A DNA stretch of 64,000 bases from NCBI GenBank assembly GCA_022790855.1, contig JAAVYA010000021.1, forward strand, positions 91,070 to 155,069, read 5' to 3'. The position numbers were made by a program, and so were the translations under genes. Positions 15,980-24,104 of this stretch are shown here, piece after piece. The notes beneath the pieces are model-generated. The model was not told where the DNA came from. It was given only the letters and a program-made list of their open reading frames with translations, and did not search any database. Numbering within the stretch: the stretch's first letter is position 1; each line of letters begins with the position of its first letter. The stretch comes from Lachnospiraceae bacterium (GTDB lineage Bacteria > Bacillota > Clostridia > Lachnospirales > Lachnospiraceae).

Positions 15980-16789
15980 ATGATGGAAAAAGTACCCGTA
16001 TCAGAACAGGCGAAGTCGTTTCGTTACTATAAATATTATGAAACTATGGAAATTGCCGGCCTGACAAAGGAGCAGGCGGCGTACGTTGCGCAATGCAAAG
16101 GCTCCCAAGAAGAGGCGCTTTCCATTTACGAGCGCAATAAGCTCCTGGAAGCGGGCAGTACATATCCGGCTAAAACAGGATTTTATCCGTTGAAGGAAGG
16201 GGGCCTGCTTGTGGCGGGGAATGTCCCTATGCCGGACTGTACTCCGGAAATGCTGTATTGGTGGTGGGCGTGGCATGGCCTGGAGCCACTGCGTTATGCA
16301 ATCTGGGATCCGGAGGATCATTTTGATGTATCATTAAACCAAACAGGGCGTGAACGCGCCTTAGACCCCAATGTTCCCCTGGAAGAGAAAGCATGGGACG
16401 CAACCCATACGGTACAGGAGTCCATTGGGGGGCCCCCGGATGAGATTGTGATTATGTTTCAGGATCCCGGGAAGATGGGATATGATAGGAGCAAAGTCGG
16501 CAAGGCGGGATGTGAATTCATCGTAGCGGCCAATGCTCTGATGGGAGCTATGAAAATACCTGTGGTTATGATAGAAGTGGCCAAGAAGATTGACGGTGTT
16601 ATGACATTCCAGGCCCGGTTCTGGGTGGGATATCATATCGTAGACGGGGAGGCAAAGTATTTACTGCCGCCGGAGATTCAGCTTCCAGATGAGATTGCCA
16701 TGGGTTTGGTTTCTCATAATATCAAGGAGTTTACGCATTTGAATAAAGTGCTTCCTCTGGTGTATGCAGAGGAAAGAAATCACTGGTAA
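15980..16789 (+). CDS. Phloretin hydrolase / DAPG hydrolase-like C-C bond hydrolase
   Basis: 269 residues with AAAAAGGAG before ATG 15980. The sequence WWWAWHGLEPLRYAIWDPED followed by HF, and the later HNIKEF, match the PhlG/phloretin-hydrolase family, which splits the bond between an acyl carbon and a phloroglucinol-type ring using a metal ion. Likely ligands by comparison with PhlG (His, Glu, His, Glu) are His114, Glu147, His246 and Glu250. Cytosolic, no signal peptide. In Eubacterium ramulus a relative hydrolyses phloretin during flavonoid breakdown. The exact substrate here is unknown. Confidence 0.8.
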   Translation: MMEKVPVSEQAKSFRYYKYYETMEIAGLTKEQAAYVAQCKGSQEEALSIYERNKLLEAGSTYPAKTGFYPLKEGGLLVAGNVPMPDCTPEMLYWWWAWHGLEPLRYAIWDPEDHFDVSLNQTGRERALDPNVPLEEKAWDATHTVQESIGGPPDEIVIMFQDPGKMGYDRSKVGKAGCEFIVAANALMGAMKIPVVMIEVAKKIDGVMTFQARFWVGYHIVDGEAKYLLPPEIQLPDEIAMGLVSHNIKEFTHLNKVLPLVYAEERNHW

Positions 16790-16797
16790 ACAAAAAG

Positions 16798-16829
16798 CGC
16801 GGTTCACAGAGAGTTCCCTGTGAACCGCG
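16798..16829 (-). terminator. Terminator for hflKC, probably bidirectional
   Basis: 12-bp perfect stem CGCGGTTCACAG (16798-16809) / CTGTGAACCGCG (16818-16829). On the minus strand it is followed by CTTTTTG. It lies between convergent genes. Confidence 0.7.
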
Positions 16830-16874
16830 TAGCAGCGACAGTGCTGTATTGTTAAGTATTATCTCCAAAGAAGG

Positions 16875-16899
16875 TCCGGGCTGTGCCGGATTTCTTTTT
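16875..16899 (+). terminator. Short plus-strand terminator
   Basis: TCCGG (16875-16879) / CCGGA (16886-16890) with a 6-nt loop, then TTTCTTTTT. It backs up the stem at 16798-16829 for transcription from the ferredoxin/hydrolase side. Confidence 0.55.
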
Positions 16900-16911
16900 G
16901 TTGAAAGTTTT

Positions 16912-17802
16912 TTATTCCAATCCGTAGAATAGCTTGGCGATGGGAGAATCCTGATCCAGCACAATGGTATTTTCTCCGTTCTTCAAGGTGGCTTTAATGG
17001 CGTCTAACTGCCGGACAAAGCTGTAGAATTCGGCCTTTGGTTCGTCGTTGTATACTTTGCTTAAGATGCTCATATATTTTGCCTCGCCTTCTGCAATCGT
17101 GGTATCGGCAGTCTTTTGGGCTTGGGCCAGGATGATGGTGGTCTGCTCGTCGGTGCCGTTTTTGATTTCCTGAGCCTTCTGTTCCCCCTGGGCCTTAAAG
17201 GAAGCCGCGATGTTATTCCGTTCGGAAATCATTCTGGTATAAACAGCGTCTTTATTTTCGTCAGGCAGATCCAGCATCTTCGTCTCTATTTTCTCCACAT
17301 GAATGCCGTAGGAAGCAAGATTACTTCCCAGCTTTTCCGTCAGAAGATCCGCCAGTTCCCCGTCCCGGCCGGAAATGACTTCTTCCTGGGTCAGGCTGCT
17401 GATTACATTTTTCAGAGCGTTGTAGACGTTGGAGCTGATCCGGGATTCTGCGTTCTGCTGGGAGCCGCTGAGCTTTTGGATGAATTTGATTGGGTCTTCG
17501 ATGCGCCAAAGCACAAAGCAGTCGGAAATCATGGATTTCTTATCGGAAGTCATAACGTCGCTGGCCGCTAAGTCATACAACATCAGCTTGCTGCTGATGG
17601 AGGTGTCGCTTTGGATAAAGGGAATCTTAAACCCAAGGCCATAGGGGTGGCTGTCGCAGGTGTCTACCCGGACAATACGCCCAAATTGCCGGATGATGCG
17701 GTATTCCCCCGGCCGGGTGATCACGGTTGCGGCATTAAAGAGGATAAATGCCAGAACGACAACTGCAATGGCGACGACGGTTTTTTTCAGAGCTTTATTC
17801 AT
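16912..17802 (-). CDS. hflC: HflC-like membrane protease modulator (SPFH/prohibitin)
   Basis: 296 residues from ATG 17802 with GAAGGAGGTG upstream; a longer frame upstream lies inside hflK and is not used. One N-terminal membrane helix (TVVAIAVVVLAFILFNAATVI) is followed by an SPFH/band 7 domain (GEYRIIRQFGRIVRV...) and a coiled-coil helical tail (EGEAKYMSILSKVYND). HflK and HflC form a membrane ring complex that modulates FtsH-type proteases. It overlaps the hflK stop by 8 bp, so the two are coupled. Confidence 0.92.
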   Translation of the reverse strand: MNKALKKTVVAIAVVVLAFILFNAATVITRPGEYRIIRQFGRIVRVDTCDSHPYGLGFKIPFIQSDTSISSKLMLYDLAASDVMTSDKKSMISDCFVLWRIEDPIKFIQKLSGSQQNAESRISSNVYNALKNVISSLTQEEVISGRDGELADLLTEKLGSNLASYGIHVEKIETKMLDLPDENKDAVYTRMISERNNIAASFKAQGEQKAQEIKNGTDEQTTIILAQAQKTADTTIAEGEAKYMSILSKVYNDEPKAEFYSFVRQLDAIKATLKNGENTIVLDQDSPIAKLFYGLE

Positions 17803-18913
17803 GGTCCGCACCTCCTTCAGGGTTGGTATCATTTGAAATTGGTTCCGACGTTTCTGCCGTCTGGGTATTCCCGGAAGCTGCCGCATCCTGGGATGGAGGA
17901 ACGGCCGGAGCTTGCTGCTGGGCGGCGGAGTCTCCCAGGGTAAAGGAACTGAACTGGTCCAGAGGAAGCAGTGTCTGGGTAGAGCCGTCGGTGATATAAA
18001 TCTTCATGCTAGGGAGGACTTCCTCCATGGTCTCGTAAAACATCCGCTGCTTGGTGATCAGGGGATATTTTATGTATTCATTGTACAAGGAATTGAAACG
18101 GGAGGCCTGGCCTTCTGCCTCTGCGATCAGGGCTTCTTTTTTGGCCTGGGCGTCCTTAATGATCTTGTCGGCGTCTGCCTGGGCTTTGGGAAGCCGGGTA
18201 TTGGCGTCGGCATTGGCGTTGTTGATGGCCGTTTCCATGCCCTGCTTGGCGTCTTCTACATTTTTAAAAGCCTGGGTCACTTCCTGGGTGGGGACCTCTG
18301 CGTCCTGAATGACGGCGTTGGTGATGGTAATACCGATATCTTCTTTTTCCAAACGTTCCTGGAGAAGCGTCTTGACGGTTGTCTGAATCTCGTATTTTCC
18401 GGTGGTAAGCACATCATCCACGGAATGGATTCCTACGGTGTCCCGGATATAGCTCTGGGCTAGGTTCTTGATAATGTCTTCCGGATTCTCGGAGGCGTAA
18501 AAATACTTCACCGGGTCGGTGATCTGATATTCAAAATAAAAATCCACGTTCACGAAGTTGTAGTCTTTGGTAATCATGAAGGATTCGTTGTCGTAAGCCT
18601 CATCCGAATTCAAATCATAGCCCACGGCAAACTGTTTGGCTGCTTTGCTCACCTTGCGCATCTCCTGAAGATAGGGGATTTTAAACTTGATGCCGGGCTG
18701 TTCCACCACTTGTGTAGCGCCGAAGGTACGGATCACAGCGTATTCATCCTCCTGGAGCACATAGATGCTGTTGAAGGCCGTGATCATGAGAAAGACTGCC
18801 AGCAGGAAAACGCCGATTATTTTAAAGGCGCTTTCGAAAGAACTCTTTTTTCGGGGCCGGTCTTCCTGAGAAGGGGCTTCGTCTACAATGTTCGGTTTTC
18901 GTTTTTTGAACAT
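17795..18913 (-). CDS. hflK: HflK-like membrane protease modulator (SPFH/prohibitin)
   Basis: 372 residues. A short basic cytosolic N-terminus is followed by a membrane helix at about 30-50 (IIGVFLLAVFLMITAFNSIYV), then an SPFH domain (EDEYAVIRTFGATQVVEQPG), a coiled coil rich in Ala/Asp/Lys and a disordered C-terminus rich in Ala, Pro, Gln and acidic residues. Partner of HflC, encoded just downstream. AGGAGGTAATT precedes the start. It is driven by a consensus promoter (18957-18985). FtsH is not in this window. Confidence 0.92.
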   Translation of the reverse strand: MFKKRKPNIVDEAPSQEDRPRKKSSFESAFKIIGVFLLAVFLMITAFNSIYVLQEDEYAVIRTFGATQVVEQPGIKFKIPYLQEMRKVSKAAKQFAVGYDLNSDEAYDNESFMITKDYNFVNVDFYFEYQITDPVKYFYASENPEDIIKNLAQSYIRDTVGIHSVDDVLTTGKYEIQTTVKTLLQERLEKEDIGITITNAVIQDAEVPTQEVTQAFKNVEDAKQGMETAINNANADANTRLPKAQADADKIIKDAQAKKEALIAEAEGQASRFNSLYNEYIKYPLITKQRMFYETMEEVLPSMKIYITDGSTQTLLPLDQFSSFTLGDSAAQQQAPAVPPSQDAAASGNTQTAETSEPISNDTNPEGGADHE

Positions 18914-18956
18914 AGCAATTACCTCCTTGAGAATAAAAGAATTTTTGTTCTATTGT

Positions 18957-18985
18957 ATTATAACAATAATACAAATAAATGTCAA
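18957..18985 (-). promoter_or_regulatory. Promoter of hflKC
   Basis: Minus strand: TTGACA (18985-18980), 17-bp spacer, TATAAT (18962-18957). Fully consensus, 43 bp upstream of hflK. Confidence 0.85.
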
Positions 18986-19006
18986 GTAAGGAAAGGGCAG
19001 TTCTAA

Positions 19007-19035
19007 TTGACATGCATTTTGAGCTGTTGTAGTAT
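19007..19035 (+). promoter_or_regulatory. Promoter reading toward tcdA
   Basis: TTGACA (19007-19012), 17-bp spacer, TAGTAT (19030-19035), 22 bp from the hflKC promoter on the other strand. The first thing it transcribes is the nuclease remnant at 19160-19476, then tcdA. Confidence 0.75.
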
Positions 19036-19159
19036 AGTTACAGACGAATGAGACAGACATCATGGCAAATACAGGAAGGGAATTTGCACGTATGGATGAA
19101 ATAAAAATGCCTGTGATAATGGAATTATCCGTTCCTTTATTGATTTTGCCGGCGATACA

Positions 19160-19476
19160 ATAACAAGGAAGCCGGAGACGCGGCTTTTGGGAGCGGAAAG
19201 GGCTGTTTCAGGCAGTCTGGAATGGAGACGCCAAGATAATAACAGCAGAGATGACAAAGCTGCTGCGCAAAACCATCAGTTATTATGATTATCGCGAGGA
19301 TTTTTATCATGCGTTTTTTGCCGGAATATTTGCCGGAGCAGGGTATACGGTGGAATCCAACAAGGAGCATGGGGAAGGTCGCAGCGATATGGTTGTACAG
19401 GATTACTCGGGGGACCGTGCGGCAGTATTTGAAGTGAAGTATGCCAAATCTCAGGAAGGGCTAAGGGAGAGACAAG
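19160..19476 (+). pseudogene. Remnant of an AAA-ATPase/PD-(D/E)XK nuclease-family gene
   Basis: Fragments read LFQAVWNGDAK, then KTISYYDYREDFYHAFFAG, then GYTVESNKEHGEGRSDMVV and AAVFEVKYAKS. This is the C-terminal PD-(D/E)XK domain of the large AAA-ATPase-like/DUF1703 family common in gut Firmicutes and Bacteroidetes, including its D...E-x-K residues. The long N-terminal ATPase part is absent, and the frame (ATG 19251 to 19541) runs into tcdA with no family match after AKSQEGL. A decayed gene, possibly still transcribed. Confidence 0.7.
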
Positions 19477-20199
19477 ATGGAAGAACAATTTACCAGAACA
19501 GCGGCTTTGCTGGGGGAAGCGGCTATGGAGCGGATTTTTAACGCCCGGGTGGCGGTATTTGGGATTGGCGGCGTGGGAGGCTATGTGGCGGAAGCCCTGG
19601 CCAGAAGCGGCGTGGGAGCGCTTGATTTGATAGACAGCGACAAAGTATGTGAAAGTAATTTAAACCGCCAGATCATTGCGTTAAAAAGCAGCGTTGGCAG
19701 GTATAAAACGGAGGTCATGAAGGAGCGGATCAAAGAGATACATCCGGGCTGCCATGTGAGGGAGCATAGATGCTTTTACTTGCCAGAAACACAAGGAGCG
19801 TTTGATTTTTCCCAGTATTCTTATGTGGTGGACGCGGTAGACACGGTAACGGCGAAGATTGGCCTGGTGATGCAGGCGAAGGAAGCGGAGGTTCCGATCA
19901 TAAGCTGCATGGGGACGGGGAATAAGCTGGATCCGGCCAGGCTTCAGGTGGCGGATATTTATGAGACTTCTGTATGCCCTCTGGCCCGGGTGATGCGCCG
20001 GGAACTGAAAAAACGCGGAGTAGAACGCCTTACGGTAGTATATTCCCGGGAAGAACCAAGAAAGCCTCTTTGTGCTTTGGAGGATGCCTCCAGGGAGACA
20101 GGCCGCCGGGGCGTCCCAGGCTCTACGGCCTTTGTTCCATCTGCGGCCGGACTGCTCATCGCTTCTGTGGTGATTCGCGATCTGACAGGCGAAGGCTAA
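19477..20199 (+). CDS. tcdA: tRNA threonylcarbamoyladenosine dehydratase (ThiF/E1-like)
   Basis: 240 residues. E1-like fold with GIGGVGGYVAEALARSG (nucleotide loop, about 24-40), the DLIDSDKVCESNLNRQ motif, and VVDAVDTVTAKIGL. It uses ATP to cyclise N6-threonylcarbamoyladenosine at tRNA position 37. It starts inside the tail of the nuclease remnant, and the start has AAGGGCTAAGGGAGAG upstream. The TtcA-like gene begins 11 bp after its stop, so the two probably share a transcript and a tRNA-modification theme. Confidence 0.92.
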   Translation: MEEQFTRTAALLGEAAMERIFNARVAVFGIGGVGGYVAEALARSGVGALDLIDSDKVCESNLNRQIIALKSSVGRYKTEVMKERIKEIHPGCHVREHRCFYLPETQGAFDFSQYSYVVDAVDTVTAKIGLVMQAKEAEVPIISCMGTGNKLDPARLQVADIYETSVCPLARVMRRELKKRGVERLTVVYSREEPRKPLCALEDASRETGRRGVPGSTAFVPSAAGLLIASVVIRDLTGEG

Positions 20200-20210
20200 T
20201 ATCGGAAGCA

Positions 20211-21203
20211 ATGGGAAAAGAACTGCAGGGAATGAAGGGAAAAGGACAGGAGGAAGAGAAGGGCAAAATGGAACAAAAGCAGGAAGAAGGGCAAAAGGAT
20301 CATGGAACAGCCGAGGTAATAAAGGATCCAACATGGGAAACAGAACGGTCCGAAGAAAGGCGCTGCCGGGAGATTGAGCGGAGCATTATCAAGAAATTCC
20401 ATAAAGATATCTGGCGCAAATTTACCAGGGCGGTGAATGATTATCAGCTCATTGAAGACGGGGATAAGATCGCCGTCTGTATTTCCGGCGGGAAGGATTC
20501 CATGCTGATGGCAAAATTGTTTCAGGAATTGTCCCGTCATGGGAAACGAAATTTTGAAGCGGAGTATTTGGTGATGAATCCGGGATATAACGAACGGAAT
20601 CTGGAGCAAGTCCTGTTTAACGCAAGGCTTTTGCAGGTTCCGGTGACGGTATTTGAATCTGAAATTTTTGACGCGGTGGTAGATATTGAGAAATCTCCTT
20701 GTTATCTTTGCGCCAGGATGCGCCGGGGTTATTTGTATAGTAAAGCATTGGAGCTGGGTTGTAATAAAATTGCCCTGGGACATCACTTTGACGATGTGAT
20801 AGAGACGATTTTGATGGGAATGCTGTACGGAGGCCAGATACAGACCATGATGCCCAAGCTTTGGAGCACCAACTTTCCTGGGATGGAACTGATCCGCCCC
20901 TTATATCTGGTGCGGGAGGCAGATATTCTTCATTGGGCCCGTTATAATGATCTGGAATTTATCCGGTGCGCCTGCCGATTTACAGAAGCAAGCGCGGCCT
21001 GTAAGGACAAAGAACAGATTTCCAAGCGGCAGGAGGTAAAGGAGTTGATTCGCCAGTTAAAGGAAAAGAGTCCGTTTATAGAAAAAAATATTTTTCGGAG
21101 CGTGGAAAATGTAAATCTGGATACGATCATCGCGTATAAAAAGGATGGAGAAAAGCATTATTTTCTGGAAGGTTATGAGGAAAAAGGGAAAGAAAGGGGA
21201 TAA
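20211..21203 (+). CDS. TtcA-like tRNA thiolation protein (PP-loop ATPase)
   Basis: 330 residues from ATG 20211; ATGs at 20232 and 20268 are also possible, since the first 60 residues are low-complexity Lys/Glu/Gln and poorly conserved. PP-loop SGGKDS (ATP pyrophosphatase) is in IAVCISGGKDSMLM. A CYLCARMRRG motif carries a CxxC pair, and ALGHHFDDVIETILMGMLYGG is typical of TtcA/TtuA-type enzymes that thiolate tRNA with an Fe-S cluster. The substrate base is not certain, since Firmicute homologues differ from E. coli TtcA. Confidence 0.85.
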   Translation: MGKELQGMKGKGQEEEKGKMEQKQEEGQKDHGTAEVIKDPTWETERSEERRCREIERSIIKKFHKDIWRKFTRAVNDYQLIEDGDKIAVCISGGKDSMLMAKLFQELSRHGKRNFEAEYLVMNPGYNERNLEQVLFNARLLQVPVTVFESEIFDAVVDIEKSPCYLCARMRRGYLYSKALELGCNKIALGHHFDDVIETILMGMLYGGQIQTMMPKLWSTNFPGMELIRPLYLVREADILHWARYNDLEFIRCACRFTEASAACKDKEQISKRQEVKELIRQLKEKSPFIEKNIFRSVENVNLDTIIAYKKDGEKHYFLEGYEEKGKERG

Positions 21204-21206
21204 GAG

Positions 21207-21611
21207 ATGAAGGATCAGGAGAAACTATTGGAAAAAGCATTTTTAGCCCTAACACATGCTTATGCGCCTTATTCTGGTTTTCAGGTGGGCGCCTGTATCA
21301 AGACCCGGGACGGGAACTATATTTTAGGGGCAAATATTGAAAATGCGGCGTACGGTTCGACCAATTGTGCAGAACGCAGCGCAGTGTTTGCGGCTTATTC
21401 CCAGGGATACCGCAAGGAGGATATCGAAGGGCTGGCTATTGTGACCAGAGCGCAGCAGCTTACGCCCCCATGCGGAGCCTGCCGTCAGGTGCTGAGCGAG
21501 CTGCTTGGACAGGAGACGCCTATTCTTTTATCCAATGGGAAGGAAACCGTGGAGACCAACATAGCAAAGCTACTTCCGGATTCCTTTGGGGCAAAGGATC
21601 TGGACAAGTAA
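21207..21611 (+). CDS. cdd: Cytidine deaminase
   Basis: 134 residues, typical homotetrameric CDA length. The zinc site is CAER (NCAERSAVF, with the catalytic Glu) plus PCGACRQ. It deaminates cytidine and deoxycytidine to uridine forms in pyrimidine salvage. It begins 3 bp after the TtcA-like gene and ends before the mrp promoter. The uracil permease two genes on fits salvage. Confidence 0.96.
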   Translation: MKDQEKLLEKAFLALTHAYAPYSGFQVGACIKTRDGNYILGANIENAAYGSTNCAERSAVFAAYSQGYRKEDIEGLAIVTRAQQLTPPCGACRQVLSELLGQETPILLSNGKETVETNIAKLLPDSFGAKDLDK

Positions 21612-21620
21612 AAACATCCG

Positions 21621-21649
21621 TTGCCTAAATCTGGAAAGTGGAGTATCAT
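21621..21649 (+). promoter_or_regulatory. Promoter of mrp
   Basis: TTGCCT (21621-21626), 17-bp spacer, TATCAT (21644-21649). Confidence 0.55.
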
Positions 21650-21704
21650 ATAGTGAAAGGTTTCTTCCATAGAAACTACAAAACATGAGATGGAGGGATT
21701 TATT

Positions 21705-22553
21705 ATGGCAGACAATAAAGAATGCAGCAGCGCTTCCAGCTGTACGCGAGAGAGCTGCGAGGGGTGTCCCAGCAAAAATGGAAACGGTCCTCAAAGCATG
21801 CTGGAGGAATTGAACCAATATTCTTCCGTGGGGAAGGTGATCGGAGTGGTCAGCGGGAAAGGCGGCGTAGGCAAATCCTTTGTCACGGCGGCGCTGGCAA
21901 ACGCCATGTGCAAAAAGGGGTATAAGGTTGGGATTTTAGATGCGGATATTACCGGGCCGTCCATTCCCAAGATGTATGGGCTGCATGGCCCGGCTGTGGG
22001 AAATGAACAGGGGATTTTGCCGACAGTAGCGCAAAACGGCATCAAAGTAATGTCCTTAAATCTTTTGGTGGATGATGAGGAAGCCCCAGTGGTATGGCGG
22101 GGGCCGATCCTTGCGGGAACTGTGAAGCAGTTCTGGTCTGATGTGTACTGGGGTGAATTGGACTATTTGTTTGTAGATATGCCTCCGGGAACTGGGGACG
22201 TGCCTTTGACGGTATTCCAGTCCCTTCCGGTGAACGGGATTTTTATTGTTACCTCTCCTCAGGAGCTGGTGCAGCTAATTGTAAAAAAGGCTATTAATAT
22301 GGCGGATATGATGGATATTCCGGTATTGGGACTGGTGGAGAATTACAGCTTCCTGAAATGCCCGGACTGCGGCAAGGAGATTCAGCTTTTTGGGGAAAGC
22401 CACGTGGATGATGCGGCCGAGGAAACAGGAATCCCGGTGCTGGGCAAGCTGCCTTTGAATCCGGAATATGCGGCTCTGGCAGACGGTGGGAAATTCCATT
22501 TGCTGGATATCCCTTATTTGGAAGAAGCTCAATCCGCGGTGGAGAATGCCTAA
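21705..22553 (+). CDS. mrp: Mrp/NBP35-type Fe-S cluster carrier ATPase
   Basis: 282 residues from ATG 21705 (GATGGAGGG upstream). The N-terminal 30 residues are Cys-rich (SCTRESCEGCPSK), as in Nbp35-like proteins. The deviant Walker A GKGGVGKS is at about 52, DADITGPSIPKM follows, then FVDMPPGTGD and a C-terminal CPDCG pair that can bridge a 4Fe-4S cluster at the dimer interface. It carries and inserts Fe-S clusters in the cytosol. The permease gene follows closely. Confidence 0.93.
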   Translation: MADNKECSSASSCTRESCEGCPSKNGNGPQSMLEELNQYSSVGKVIGVVSGKGGVGKSFVTAALANAMCKKGYKVGILDADITGPSIPKMYGLHGPAVGNEQGILPTVAQNGIKVMSLNLLVDDEEAPVVWRGPILAGTVKQFWSDVYWGELDYLFVDMPPGTGDVPLTVFQSLPVNGIFIVTSPQELVQLIVKKAINMADMMDIPVLGLVENYSFLKCPDCGKEIQLFGESHVDDAAEETGIPVLGKLPLNPEYAALADGGKFHLLDIPYLEEAQSAVENA

Positions 22554-22571
22554 ATGCACGGGGGGTCAGGG

Positions 22572-23846
22572 ATGAATGAAAAGAACATAGGGCAGAAGCT
22601 GGTTCTGGGGATACAGCATGTGCTTGCCATGTTTGGGGCTACTGTGCTGGTTCCGGCATTGACGGGGCTGAATACTTCCATTACCTTATTCTGTGCAGGC
22701 GTGGGGACGCTGTTGTTTCATTTGATTACAAAACGGAAGGTTCCGGTGTTTTTGGGATCCAGTTTTGCATTTATGGGTGGGATTATGGCGATTATCGGAA
22801 ATTCCAGAATGGGGGATCCGGATTATTTGGACAAGCTGGCGGCAGTGAAGGGAGCGTTGATTGCGGCTGGGGCTATTTATGCTGTTTTTGCACTTTTGAT
22901 TAAGCTCATCGGCTATGAGAAGGTGAATAAGCTTCTTCCGCCCATTGTGACCGGGCCTGTGATCATAGTGATCGGCTTGCGCTTAAGCGGTTCGGCGATT
23001 TCCAATGCCTTTTATGTAGACGGGGTTTTTAGTGTGAAAGCAATCGTGGTGACGCTTGCAGTGCTGGCTACCATTATTGCGATTTCCGTGTTTGCAAAAG
23101 GGATCTTTAATCTGATGCCGATACTGTTTGGCATTATCGTGGGTTTTTTGGTCAGCATTCCTATGGGATTTGCGGATTTTACAAAAGTGTCCCAAGCCAC
23201 CTTCTTTTCCTTTATGGATCCAGACATTATGGCTCAGGTGCTTTGTCTGCCTGTCTTTCGGGCGGATGCGGTGCTGGCCATTGCGCCGATTGCCTTGGTG
23301 ACGTTGATTGAACATGTGGGGGATATCACCACCAACAGCGCTGTGGTGGGAAAGAATTTTATGGTAGACCCGGGAGTCCACAGGACGATCTTAGGTGACG
23401 GGGTTGCAACGGCGTTTGCAGGGCTTTTGGGCGGGCCTGCCAACACCACCTACGGAGAAAATACGGGGGTGTTGGCGGTGACTAAGAACTACGACCCCTC
23501 TATCATTCGGATTGCAGCGGTGTTTGCTGTGATTCTGGGGATTTTTGGTAAAATCGGCGGTTTTATCTCCAGCATTCCCAGCCCGGTGAGCGGGGCCATC
23601 AGCATTGTATTATATGGTATGATTTCCGCTGTGGGTGTGCGGATTTTGGTGAATTCCCGGTTAAATTTCGGCAACAGCAGGAATTTGATGATTGCCGCCC
23701 TTATTTTTGTGCTGGGAATTGGATGCGACAGTATCCCGGTAACCGGTACGGTGACAATCTCCGGGCTGGCATTGGCTGCCGTGGCGGGGATCATTCTGGC
23801 CCTGATATTGCCGGAAGGAGAAGATTCGGTGCTGGATGGGCGTTAG
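22572..23846 (+). CDS. Uracil/xanthine permease (NCS2 family)
   Basis: 424 residues from ATG 22572 (GGGGGGTCAGGG upstream; an earlier ATG at 22554 overlaps the mrp stop). About 12-14 membrane helices. NCS2 landmarks are LGIQHVLAMFGATVLVPAL at the N-terminus and ALVTLIEHVGDITTNSAVVG with the substrate-binding Glu/His region, then GPANTTYGENTGVLAVT. UraA-like members import uracil with protons; a xanthine/guanine role cannot be excluded. The cdd gene nearby favours pyrimidines. Confidence 0.9.
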   Translation: MNEKNIGQKLVLGIQHVLAMFGATVLVPALTGLNTSITLFCAGVGTLLFHLITKRKVPVFLGSSFAFMGGIMAIIGNSRMGDPDYLDKLAAVKGALIAAGAIYAVFALLIKLIGYEKVNKLLPPIVTGPVIIVIGLRLSGSAISNAFYVDGVFSVKAIVVTLAVLATIIAISVFAKGIFNLMPILFGIIVGFLVSIPMGFADFTKVSQATFFSFMDPDIMAQVLCLPVFRADAVLAIAPIALVTLIEHVGDITTNSAVVGKNFMVDPGVHRTILGDGVATAFAGLLGGPANTTYGENTGVLAVTKNYDPSIIRIAAVFAVILGIFGKIGGFISSIPSPVSGAISIVLYGMISAVGVRILVNSRLNFGNSRNLMIAALIFVLGIGCDSIPVTGTVTISGLALAAVAGIILALILPEGEDSVLDGR

Positions 23847-23852
23847 AGCGTG

Positions 23853-23990
23853 TCTGAAAATTCATTCCTTTTTTTAGAGAAATGATAAGAAAAAGAGCCC
23901 GGGGTGTGGCAGTTACTTTAGGGAAAACTGTCACACCCCGGGTATTTGTTTCTTATAGATCGGACGAATGGTGCAGAATGAATTTTCAGA
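23853..23990. repeat. Small palindromic (MITE-like) element around a terminator
   Basis: Perfect 15-bp inverted repeats TCTGAAAATTCATTC (23853-23867) and GAATGAATTTTCAGA (23976-23990) flank the hairpin at 23898-23942. The left flank AGAGCGTGTCTGAAAATT recurs in reverse, with one change, in the purC leader (26555-26578). There is no coding capacity. I know of no named family. Confidence 0.55.
23898..23942. terminator. Bidirectional terminator after the permease
   Basis: 16-bp stem CCCGGGGTGTGGCAGT (23898-23913) / ACTGTCACACCCCGGG (23927-23942) with one G-U pair. A-rich before and T-rich after, so it works for the permease and for the convergent substrate-binding protein gene. Confidence 0.8.
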
Positions 23991-24104
23991 TTGCAAGGCG
24001 GATTTTTGACGGCGCAGCGGTTACTACGGCTAGAAAATCCAACGCGGCAGATGGAAATTCAGGAATACTATTAATTGATTTCACAGGTGGTCAATACAAG
24101 GAGT

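Noticed and set aside
19974..20210. N-terminal extension of the TtcA-like frame back into tcdA
   Set aside because: It is antiparallel in reading logic to nothing but lies entirely inside tcdA in another frame, with Arg/Gly/Cys-rich junk composition. The gene is taken to start at 20211 or later.
23898..23942. The hairpin as a riboswitch
   Set aside because: Single long stem with T-rich flanks between convergent genes; this is a terminator.
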